A DNA stretch of 64,000 bases, taken from NCBI GenBank assembly GCA_036346205.1, contig JARFJB010001166.1, forward strand, positions 12,870,501 to 12,934,500. Reading direction: 5' to 3'. The position numbers were made by a program, and so were the translations under genes. Under the pieces are notes generated by a model, which saw only the letters and a list, made by a program, of their open reading frames with translations, searched no databases and was not told where the DNA came from. Origin of the DNA: Vesta saturnalis (taxonomy: Eukaryota > Arthropoda > Insecta > Coleoptera > Lampyridae). Of the stretch, positions 1 through 8,991 are shown piece by piece; within the stretch, counting starts at the first letter, position 1, and every line of letters begins with the position of its first letter.

Positions 1-804
1 GGAAATATTCTAATCTCATGTAAAAACAGTGTTCAAGTTGCAGAAGAATGTAATGGGAAGATAGACTATTTTGCTGTAATTAATAATGTCTTATTATCAA
101 CAGACAACGACTGCAAATTAATAATTGAAAACAAACATTTGTTAATACTTATAGTAATTTTAGTGTCAAACCAAATATTGAAATTAATAACTCAAACCAA
201 ATAAAATTGTAAACATAAAACAAAAACATTTAGATAATATAAGAGATCTTAGAGAGAAGCAAAATCATTAGAAAACAATATTGAATTAAAACCTATACAT
301 GTAGCTCATTTGTCAACAACATCTTGTTTATAATTTTTATCATTATTAGTATTACCATATTTGTATTTAGACATAAGATATTAAATTACATCACTGTCAA
401 ACGACAAGCAATTCAATTCCATTAGAGGACTTACTAAAGAAACATTCAATGAACGAGGACGTTCTTTCTTAAGAGAGGAGGTTATATTATAGTAATAATA
501 CATAATTATTGCATCATGTTTATTATTAAGAAATGTATCTAATGTTATTTTCCATATTATTAGATAAGGTATTAATAACTTATATCACAACTTATACAAA
601 TACCATTGTTACTAAGAAATATTTTATGTTATTTTCAACACTATCAAGACAGATAAAATGAAGTTATAAAACCACTTGATAATGGATAGATGTGTTAGTT
701 CTCATATTAACTGTTAGTTAGTGACTACTCATTATAATTGTTTATTAATGTTTAATAAAATATTATACGATATTTTAAAAATAAACATTTTAAACAGTAA
801 AACA

Positions 805-808
<4 letters not shown>
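1..808. other. AT-rich left flank with a short open frame at the edge
   Basis: The first 201 bases form an open plus-strand frame of about 66 codons ending in TAA, with no start inside the window, so it could be the 3' end of a longer coding segment. I do not recognise it. The rest of the stretch is AT-rich with stops in all frames. No terminal repeat of the neighbouring virus-like island was seen here. Confidence 0.2.

Positions 809-849
<41 letters not shown>
809..849. repeat. (TA)n microsatellite
   Basis: An almost pure run of TA dinucleotides directly abuts the left end of the virus-like island. It may mark an expanded TA-rich insertion site, or it may be chance low complexity. Confidence 0.95.
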
Positions 850-852
<3 letters not shown>

Positions 853-886
853 TAAAACTAGTGTAGTAGTGGAGTGTCAGTCTAGT

Positions 887-1580
887 ATGAAGTATAGCTC
901 CCGGTGTAATAGTAAGAGAAAAGGTTCAGGATTAATTAATACCTTAATAAATAAATTACCCGTGGAGTTGCATATACCTGGGTACAGATACTGTAGACCA
1001 GACACTCGGTTACAAGAACGATTAACTCGCGGTGATAAGGGTATTAACGAATTGGGCGAAGCGTGTAAAGAACACGATATTGCATACTCCCAGTCCAACG
1101 ATCTAAGGCAGCGCCACATAGCCGATAAGACTTTGCAACAAAAGGCTTGAAATACATTTCGTTCCACAAACGCCTCCTTTGGAGAGAGGGCTGCAGCATT
1201 AACCATAGTCGGTATAAGGAAAGGAAAACGGGCAATGGAAAATTGGTGGTAAACTTCGATCATCTTTAAGAGCCACAATACAACAAGCCTTAAGCGCTTT
1301 GAAACACAAAACAATTATGATGCCCAATAACAGAATATTACCAATACCAAAACGTGGTGGATTTATACCTCTTATTCCCCTCTTTGCAGCATTAGGTGGA
1401 GGTGCTGCTGCAGTGTCGAAGGCAGTTACTGACGCAAATTCCGCGACAAAAACGTTAGAAAAAACCAAACGACACAATCAAGCAATGGAAGCAGCTGCCT
1501 TACGAAAGGGTTTATATATAAAACCATATAAACGAGGTTTAGGCTTATATTTACAACCGTATGCAAAAAACTCCCACTGA
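887..1580 (+). pseudogene. PLA2-domain minor virion / core protein, broken
   Basis: The first part resembles the parvovirus-type phospholipase A2 domain found in Polinton/adintovirus minor virion proteins, which helps particles breach membranes. The catalytic His-Asp pair is visible in HDIAY. The calcium-loop glycines are altered: CRPDT stands where the family has a CGPGT-type sequence. A TGA at 1148-1150 interrupts the frame where relatives usually carry tryptophan, and the same frame then continues with the family-like SFGERAAA. A frameshift at about 1236-1260 moves to the frame that ends at 1578-1580. That part encodes a hydrophobic GGFIPLIPLFAAL segment and a C-terminus with repeated GLYxxPY-like motifs, typical of the adenovirus pX-like core region in these elements. 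ATG 887 fits the family better than ATG 848. Not functional as it stands. Confidence 0.8.
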
Positions 1581-1630
1581 AGCTACCACACCACGCCTTA
1601 AGTATTATTGAGCTATAAACATTTGTTTAG

Positions 1631-1951
1631 CAATTAAAGATTTCTTACTTTAGAGGAATATATATGCGAGATAATTTACCTACACGGATCCATACTAATG
1701 AATGTGATATCGTGAATCTGGACGATCAAAATAACAAGAGAACACACTGGACAGCTTACATCAAGCGTAATAGACATATTACATATTTTGATAGCATAGG
1801 GCATATTAAACCACGCTTTGAATTACTTCACTATTTTAAAAGTGATGGTAGCAAAAACATAATTGATTATAACTTTACCAAGGTGCAACACTTAAACACA
1901 TACAACTGTGGTGATTTGGTCCTACGATTTTTATATGACTGTTCGTTCTGA
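1631..1951 (+). pseudogene. Adenain/Ulp1-type cysteine protease, N-terminally truncated
   Basis: This is the maturation protease of Polinton/adintovirus particles, related to the adenovirus protease and Ulp1 (clan CE). The frame is open from 1631 just after a TAG at 1628-1630, and reads FRGIYMRDNLP then NECDIVNLD. It next shows the catalytic His in THW, the acidic residue in YFDS, the Gln in KVQH and the nucleophile Cys in YNCGD close to the C-terminus. The order and spacing of His, Asp, Gln and Cys fit the family. The N-terminal segment expected upstream is absent or interrupted by the TAG. ATG 1664 would remove part of the fold, so I regard it as a remnant rather than a working start. It lies 30 bp before the capsid-type gene on the same strand. 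Confidence 0.8.
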
Positions 1952-1977
1952 TTGACAGTAGTCGTTACTTGGTCGTA

Positions 1978-2630
1978 ATGTCGTACACATTTACATTTAC
2001 CGGTAAATGCTCTATCTTGCAAGCCACCTTTAATCCACGGATTTTTCTTGATAATGAGGCGGAATATGTAATGGGGCTGACTAGTTTTGAATCTTTCAAT
2101 ACTATACAAAACGTTACTTTAAAGAATAACAAACTTGTATTTGGAAAAGAGAGAATTACAATACTGCCAGGATCATACGAAATTACGGATTGAATAAATA
2201 TATTAACGAGACAGTGAAGGAATTAAGAGGATATATTACTTTACGAGCGAATAATAATACTATGAAAGCAAATATGAAAGCAACCCATGACATTAACTTC
2301 AATGTAGAAAATTCGATTGGGCTTATGCTGGGATTTAACAAGACTGTTTACCAAGGTAAAAAAGTGCATAACTCTGATAATCCTATAAGCATTATCAAAA
2401 TTAACTCCTTAATTACCGAATGTAATATAACAAATGGCAGTTTTAAAAATGGTGGGTCATCACACATAATTCATCAATTCTTCCCCAGTATACCAGCTGG
2501 ATATAAAATAATTGAATCCCCTCAATATGTCATCTATTTACTTATCAATACATCTACCATTTCAACAATAACACTTAAAATAATAGACCAAGACAGAGAT
2601 CTCATCAATTTTAACGGGGAAGTCAATTGA
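1978..2630 (+). pseudogene. Capsid-type (candidate penton/minor capsid) protein with one frameshift
   Basis: The ATG at 1978 opens a frame beginning MSYTFTFTGK. A conserved invertebrate family with this N-terminus occurs in Polinton-like islands. The frame closes at TGA 2191-2193, but the neighbouring frame continues from about 2190 to TGA 2628-2630 with family-like segments (HQFFPSIPAGYKI, then DQDRDLINF). A single indel near 2188-2191 therefore splits one ancestral gene of about 215 codons. The size and beta-rich, low-charge composition suit a single-jelly-roll penton-type protein. That assignment is inferred from position and size; I do not know a proven function for the family. The C-terminus ends a little earlier than I would expect. 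Confidence 0.65.
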
Positions 2631-2833
2631 TTCAACCAACAGATTCTGTCTATGCCAAGGGTAGAGAGAAAGCAGATTACATCAAAAACTGTTTGTCGCA
2701 GTCCGTTATTGAACTTGATGAACATCCCGCTCTTCCTGCTTTGCAACCAGTTTGTTTCTATCATTCTCAATCATCATGTAACTGCTCTCCGGCTAATGTA
2801 TACTATCTGTATGATACATATGTAATGCAATAA
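2630..2833 (+). CDS. Small cysteine/histidine-containing ORF, unknown
   Basis: A frame of about 67 codons follows the capsid-type gene at once and ends in TAA at 2831-2833, within an AATAAA-like sequence. There is no convincing in-frame ATG near the start, so it may be a decayed gene or a 3' portion. The C-terminal half has the pattern CFYH then CNC then PANVYYLYD, which could be a small metal-binding knuckle. It lies between virion genes and the convergent polymerase and is probably part of the island. No function can be assigned. Confidence 0.35.
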   Translation: MQPTDSVYAKGREKADYIKNCLSQSVIELDEHPALPALQPVCFYHSQSSCNCSPANVYYLYDTYVMQ

Positions 2834-3148
2834 ACTCTGTACGCTTTTTTAAATAAAAAATTGTAACTGTTTATTTCTTTATATCACACAATATTTTGTA
2901 CATTCTGTATATATTCTCTCGATAAGGAATTGTTACATAATAATAATATATATTCCACAACGAACGGTATTGCAGTGACTACTCAAACTGACATGTTACC
3001 TTGGTTTGCAGATTACCGTTAACTAATATTACTATCAGTTTCCTTATGGAAAGTGTCAGTACCCAAACTATCGTATACCTTCTGGATCATACGAATTCAT
3101 TTCCTTAGCAACCTCCAGTAAACCGTTCAGCGGATTGACATTCTCCAA

Positions 3149-3265
3149 TTAGGGAATTCTCCAATGCCCCCACGCCAATGTTGAACATGTGTCACGTAAT
3201 CGATATCGTTTGTCATCCTGGGACCTAAATGCAATTTTGTTTAACATTTTTGTATATATACATAT

Positions 3266-3318
<53 letters not shown>

Positions 3319-4970
3319 GTAACGTTGATCGAAACACAAGCATTTCACATATTACTGTTTTTTCAGGCGCCTCTGCAACAGCTTTGTAGTCTACCTCCGT
3401 CAACACTTTTTGAATAACAACTTTCTTAACTCCTTTAGCTTTCTTAACGACTTCGTTGTTAGCAAGCTTTAAACAATATGGTTTTGATCCAGCACCATAA
3501 AAATAGTGGATCGCTTTCCCTGCATAATCATCTTTCATTCTTCCAACGACGGATGTTTTCGTTGTAATACCATGGAGACTGTTTTGATAGTTGGATGTGT
3601 CATATTCATCAACATTATTCCGCATATGGGCATACACATCATCAGTAGTTATCTCGACAATTAAAGAATCTGTGTCTGTATAGAGCAATGTTACATTATT
3701 ACCGTAATGACTACGCAAGACATCATAAAAAAAATACATTATAATTTTCGAAAGATCCAAAATACTAAATCCGACATATACCGGTTTGTCATACGTAGCC
3801 ACCTGTTTCGACAATTTCACCGCAAATAAATTGTTCGTGAATTGAATAAAATTTTTAAATTGTGGTTTTGCGACGTACTGTGCTAGACTCACACGACGAC
3901 CGTTATTTTCCCAATGCGTTAATAACTTGATCACTCTTCTTTTGTCAACATTCTCCATTGTTTTACCAAATACACCTTTGTTTATACATTTAAAGAAATC
4001 ATATTCGAATTTGTTCTTTGCTTGATTTCGGAGAGCTGTGTTAAGGTCTATGTATAGTACTAGCCATGGGGTTTAACGAAAGCGTAAAACCCTATGAATA
4101 TAAGTAACAATTTACCCATGCTGCATACATTGTTTTAAATATCGGTAATGTATAACATAGCTATTAATTTTTTCTCCTTGGAATGTGGTGCGCAGATCAT
4201 TTCGGGACAAAAAGGATAGTCATTGTGTTCATCATGCAGGTGGTGCGGATATTGTATATCTACCTCTACTACATACCCAATATCAGCATCATAATTAATC
4301 TTCAGTACATCAAGGTTTTGAATTTCTTCTTCAGTTAACCACATAAACCCATCATGAGGGAGATATTGCCGCATACTCCACCCGTATAAATTGGTGGCAT
4401 CTAAATAATGTAACAATACTTTAGGACAATTAGGATCATAATTTGAAACAAACTCGGTGTTAGCAATACTTCTCCGCTTGATACAAGTACTCACTCCACC
4501 ACGAATACCTTTCTTAAAAAAGTGGTACATATCTATATCAGTTAATAATTCTAGCTCTACTTTAGTACATTTCAACATAGCATCCCACGCTAATGCGGTA
4601 GAGTAACATACTGTTCCGGTTCTAATCCATGCACGCCCAGACTGAGCCGCCTAAAGATTTCGAACACGTCAGCCAACAGCAGCACTTTTGATTTTAAATA
4701 TATATCAGCATAATCACGGAGTGGATTACATTTAAAGTGATCCCATACCTGTAGGAGGCGACAATATTCTTCATCGGATATAATTGCATCACGCATTTTA
4801 TCATAGAGTTTGTCATAGGATGGAACGGTGACATCATCCAATTTAGTAAAACTGTCTACGTACGCATAGGGGAAACTACCTTTCTTTCTAACTAAGGTGA
4901 AGTTATTATCATCACTAAAATATTTCCTTACCTCTATACATTGTTCGTCTGACAAAAATCTTGAAAAATG
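3149..4970 (-). pseudogene. polB: Protein-primed-type DNA polymerase B (Polinton PolB), C-terminal two thirds, broken
   Basis: Reading leftward, the order is: an exonuclease-end region (LRDYADIYLKSKVLLLADVFE-like, 4590-4955), palm motif A (LDATNLYGWSM, about 4372-4401), the FGKTMENV region near 3960, palm motif C (TDTDS, about 3665-3676), and a family-typical C-terminus ending WGHWRI at 3149. Breaks seen: a frameshift near 4590-4600, stops and a frameshift in about 4070-4140 (including TAA where relatives have Gln before a PWL motif), and the N-terminal part of the exonuclease domain missing beyond about 4970. Catalytic aspartates of motifs A and C are intact. A TA microsatellite lies in frame near the C-terminus. 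Polinton PolB is usually over 1000 residues; about 600 remain. Confidence 0.9.
3268..3316. repeat. (TA)n microsatellite inside polB
   Basis: A TA run with flanking imperfect TACATA/TGTATA units lies inside the polymerase frame. It reads as alternating Ile-Tyr codons on the minus strand without closing the frame, and recognisable polymerase sequence resumes on both sides. Confidence 0.95.
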
Positions 4971-5097
4971 TCTTCTAAAAATGCATGAAAAACGTTGCTT
5001 TTAGTAGGGGAAACACCTGTATTTAGCGAAACGAAAACAGTAGAAATCATTCGTACAACTGCTTCTACAGTACCGAATAACTACTTACTACTTAACC

Positions 5098-5731
5098 ATG
5101 AATTATTCTAGAGCAACTTCCCCATCATCCGGCAACGCTGAATTACCTCAGGTAAATTTTTTTTTTAGGGTATTGATACACTTCTAACATTTTTTTCTTT
5201 ATTTTTTTTCAGGTTGATGTGCTTTCTTGCACATCGTCGCCTGAGTCAGTATTTTATGCTGACTCCTCTATCCCCGTCCTCCCATCAACTCCAACCCCTC
5301 AGGTTGATGCGATCCCCCGATCACCATCGCCTGAGGCATTTATTTATCCCGACTCCTTTATCCCGCTGGCATCATCAACACCTCTCCCCGTCCTCCCACC
5401 AATTCCTACCCCTCAGGTTTCTTCCCCTGAAGTCGTCTATATCCCTTCCTCGTATTCCTCCCCCATCACCGTGGGTTGCCAAACCAGTCACGACGAAATA
5501 TACGAGATGACGACCGTAGTCCTGGATTCTGAGCAGGAGCATGACGATACCGTAATACTCGACTTGACAAACGCTGAAGTTATCACTATCAGCCACGAAC
5601 AAACCACTATACCTTTTCTCAACGACGAGACTGATATCTGCAGCGTAGTATCTTCCAGTGTTTTGGGATTATGTTCCTCCTGTTGTGGCTACGAATACCT
5701 CAACACTGGTGACTACGAGTCTGACGGGTAA
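5098..5731 (+). CDS. Spliced Pro/Ser-rich acidic accessory protein of the virus-like island
   Basis: I propose exon 1 at 5098-5151 (ATG 5098), an intron at 5152-5212 (GTAAAT to a pyrimidine tract and CAG, 61 bp) and exon 2 at 5213-5731 (TAA 5729-5731), giving about 190 residues. The splice joins phase 0 to phase 0. The four residues formed at the junction, PQVD, recur within exon 2 in a PTPQVD repeat, which strongly supports the intron. The protein has three Pro/Ser-rich repeats with SPE(A/S/V) and PTPQV cores, then an acidic region with two hydrophobic-acidic motifs (VILDLT and AEVITIS) that resemble SUMO-interacting motifs, then a Cys-rich LCSSCC segment and an acidic end. No enzyme fold is recognised. 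Its position beside polB and its compact intron suggest a viral early or host-interaction gene (inference). It overlaps the next gene by TAATG. Confidence 0.6.
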
Positions 5732-6628
5732 TGGACCCTGCCTACAGCTACGATTCCGACGACTACGACAATGACGCTCTCCGCTGGCAACACTTACTTA
5801 CCCAGACAGACTTCTGCAATGAAATCATCGTGGAAGAGAGCAGCGATGAGGACGACATACTGAACACTATAACACGTAACATATACAGACGTGACGAAAG
5901 CGCTCTAGACCTGACCGTACAAAACCATGCACAGGAAATGGTACCTGATGACATACTGAACGACAACGCTGACTCTGACAGGGTTCCAAACGATATTGAC
6001 GGGACGTTGCTCAGGAGGTCCAAGACCGCGGGGATGACGCTGACGATGACCTGCACGGTAGTGACGACGAAGAAATTGACGATGCTTGGTTTTGGAATAC
6101 CGATATCCCTATGACTATTGGCCGCACTGTTCTTCCCCCCGTATACAACAATTCTACTTTTTTGATAGTTGCAGGGTGGTACTGACTCTTTTACGCACAT
6201 CGCATAATATCATGGGAACGTCTCACATTTACGGTATGTATTCCCTTCGTACTACTTTTATAATAACACCTCTGTCTTTGCAGCTGACCACAATACTACA
6301 ATTCGTCCGGAATTATGATGTGATTACGGAGAGCTTTCTTGAAGAGCAGTTCGACCGGGCCCACACTAGGCTACTAACATTATACCTTGACTGGAATAGT
6401 ATTATAAGCCTAGCTGTACTCAGTGGTTATGATCACGCCATTATACATCTGGAGATGATATTCGAAACTGTCGAAGAGATTGGCGGGCTTTACGAACTCA
6501 TCCACTATCGTAATCAAGCTCTTCGACAAGTGGTCTTTCTTAGTGATCGAGATAGACATAGTAAGTATGACTGACACAGCTCTCCAACTACTTACGCTTT
6601 CTTTCCAGAAAAACGGGGATCTCAATAG
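5731..6628 (+). CDS. Four-exon acidic/helical accessory protein of the virus-like island
   Basis: ATG 5731 shares its A with the TAA of the upstream gene. The proposed exons are 5731-5940, 6015-6140, 6284-6560 and 6609-6628. The introns begin GTACCT, GTATAC and GTAAGT and end CAG, and all junctions keep frame, giving about 210 codons. Without the first intron, exon 1 stays open only to 6114 in a frame that loses the acidic bias; with it, the Asp/Glu-rich reading continues. Exon 1 carries EESSDEDD and an ALDLT motif. Exon 3 encodes a helical region with DWNSIISLAVLSG followed by EEIGGLYELI, weakly like the BH1 and BH2 motifs of Bcl-2 proteins, though the spacing is short. The end is basic (KKR). 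If any intron is wrong the gene is frameshifted instead; a better-looking donor, GTATGT at 6234, gives no open reading. Function unknown. Confidence 0.45.
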
Positions 6629-7340
6629 TGCGGCCGCAGACTGACTGAGCGCGTCGACAGCTTTACATACAAACAGACAGACCAACTGACAAATATAAAC
6701 AGACATCACATATTGTATATGCTCCATTATATATCACTATGGTGATGGCAGACATCGGACAATCCGTTACAGGAGCATCTCCGATGGACACCACACTGCA
6801 CGTATGCTCAGTTACTTGCACCACGTCCATGCATATATAATGAAACGTAAGTGGAAAGAACCTTTTGCACTTGTACTAAATCAGAATGTTTTACTCCTAA
6901 AGAGAATCATATTTCTGAATAATACAATTGTACATGTCTTTTGTTTATACAGGAAGTAATTATATTAATATATTTTCTTTTTTTTTTTTTGTTTCTAGAG
7001 TGTGTATCAGCTAAGCGTAAAGTAAGGTGAATAGATAAGATACATAGGTAGCGTTCAGTGCGTGGTCATCACAAATGACCTTGCTAATGTATAAGATGAC
7101 CGACCTTCGTATTGTGTAAGCTTTTAGGACCTCGAGGAAGTAGGGCATACGAGTGGTCTTCATGGTTTGTGAACTTGGTAAAGTAGGCCACCTTGGGCGT
7201 GTGGGTCTTTGTGAAAGTAGGTCAGACACTGCAATTGTGCAACCTTGATTAGGTGGTAGCCTTGATAAAGTGGTAACCTTGGGAAATGTGGTGTGTTCTA
7301 GAAGTCTCCAAACATACCTACTTATGTGCAAGTGAAAACA
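6629..7340. other. Non-coding right flank of the virus-like island
   Basis: This stretch has a tiny ORF (ATG 6735, about 34 codons), a GTAAGT donor-like site near 6847 and an acceptor-like TTTGTTTCTAG ending near 7000. A further non-coding or terminal exon is therefore conceivable but not supported by coding sequence. At about 7236-7300, short units of about 17 bp with CCTTG and GTGGT cores repeat imperfectly. The open frame at 7011-7331 on the minus strand reads through these repeats and looks like chance. Confidence 0.3.
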
Positions 7341-7859
7341 AACGGGATATCATATTATCCACCTTAAATACTAGTTAAAAGCTTAATAATTAGATTAGCT
7401 AATATACCGGCTTATAAAATGTTAAATTTTAGTTTACAAATTATATACATATAGTTTAAATCTACTAAAAAAGGTATTAACAATAGTAAGATGAAAAGTG
7501 CAAAGTTACGCTGTGTTGAATATCAGAGTTTGAAGATTGTCAAATTATTATTTTATAACACAATTTGATCATTAGATAACTTATTGTAGTTGTAATCGAT
7601 TACAATTAAATTATAGTAAGTTGTATACAGCAGAAAATAAATTTTTATTTTTTTTTTTGTTTCAGAATATTTAACCTAAGTAAATAATATTTAAAGGTTA
7701 TTAAACAAAAGGTGATTAACTTAGAAACAAAAGTTGAATTATTCTTAAATCTAAATTGGATACTAGTAAAATTATTATTATTATTAAACATAATATACAT
7801 TATGTGCAAGTATTGCGGTAAATCATATTACGCGGTCAGTCAGTTTTAATAAATCACTT

Positions 7860-8480
7860 TCAGAACGGATAGTATGCTTCTGGCCACTACTTTTAACAAA
7901 AATAAGTCCATCTACTATCCAAACATTTTCTTTTTTAAACTTAATTTTTGCAGATTAAAACAAACTCAGCCTTGATTTTGTTAAATCTTCTGTGATACGT
8001 ACACTTGTACCTTTCAGAAGCTATTTATTTTAAAGTACAATACTTCGGTGATGATAACTGACAAATGTGGCAATTATATGTCGACCTTGATTCGTATCTC
8101 GACCAACTCGGTGTGCCCTATCGACATAATTAATATCCATACTTAAAGTTTAGTTTATTTTTAAACAGATTTATCAATATTGTATCAATATTTTCTGGTG
8201 GTTCTTTACTTAATTCCAAACACTAGAATATTAATCCGTCTGGTGTACAGCTGTAAATCTTCAAAATTGCTCTTAATTATCTGATTTTCTTGCACCAGCC
8301 ACTCTATATCAATTTTTTAAATTGACACTTCTCTTTTTAAAGAATTTATCAACTCAGTTTCTTCTTCAAAGGTTACTATTTATAATAGTTGCAACATTTT
8401 CAGGAACTGTCTTCAGAAAACCTTTATCGTTACACAACATTTGAACTGAATTGTCCATAAGGCTTTGAATGTCCTGAATT
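7860..8480 (-). pseudogene. LINE ORF1 protein remnant (copy 1)
   Basis: This is the decayed counterpart of 31388-31966, recognisable base by base. It lost its frame through many indels. The ancestral protein is the coiled-coil/RNA-binding ORF1 product of a non-LTR retrotransposon. Unlike copy 2, no endonuclease or reverse transcriptase follows, because the duplicated block ends at 7341. Confidence 0.7.
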
Positions 8481-8559
8481 TGTGATCACGTTAAGACGGT
8501 TGACAAATTAGAAATACTGATAAAAATAATTTCACACCAAATTGCTTCACATATAATTC

Positions 8560-8991
8560 GCAGTACTCATGCACATCTTTACTCACTCACATTTATTACT
8601 GATATACATTTGTTGCATAGTCACGTTGACCACATTTGAAATTAACATTAGAAGTATAAATTAGCTGATAACTTTTTAAATAGCGTTTTAGTTTTGCTTA
8701 ATAGTCACATTGATCACATTTATAATTAGTACTTGAAGTATGAATTATTTGATAGCTTTTTAAATGGTCCTTCCGTTTTGATGAAAAGTTACACTTATCA
8801 CATTTATAATTCCTTGGAAGTGTGAATTAATAGATGTTTTGTCAGATAGCGTTTTAGTTTTGTTGAATAGTCACATTGATCACATTTATAGCTAGTATTT
8901 GAAGTATGAGTTATAGTTGTCTTTGTAAACCTCCTCTGGATTGTCGATTAGTCACATTGATCATATTTATAGCTAACATTTGAAACATGAA
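8560..8991 (-). pseudogene. Degenerate C2H2 finger tail of zinc finger gene 1
   Basis: At least four further finger units with the family spacing (Cys-x2-Cys, HQLIHT-like ends) can be read in shifting frames downstream of the stop of the neighbouring gene. They show the ancestral protein had more fingers. The first of them, reading CGYSTKRKGNF, follows directly after a frameshift that sets the present C-terminus. Confidence 0.75.

Larger units (their letters stand above)
880..6640. mobile_element. Decayed Polinton/adintovirus-like island
   Basis: Seen: a plus-strand block of virion-type genes (PLA2/core protein, adenain-type protease, capsid-type protein, small ORF), a convergent minus-strand polymerase B, and two spliced plus-strand genes beside the polymerase. 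Known: this gene set is typical of Polintons/Mavericks and the adintoviruses. Not found in the window: retrovirus-type integrase, FtsK-like packaging ATPase, double-jelly-roll major capsid protein, or terminal inverted repeats. Every recognisable core gene is broken by stops or frameshifts, so this is an old, incomplete copy. The borders are approximate. Confidence 0.8.

Noticed and set aside
6175..6233. Exon of gene 2 using the strong donor GTATGT at 6234
   Set aside because: Every frame through it either stops or fails to join the downstream exon; the GTATAC donor at 6141 gives an open reading.
7011..7331. Minus-strand 106-codon frame
   Set aside because: It runs through short imperfect repeats with CCTTG and GTGGT cores and has no family resemblance.
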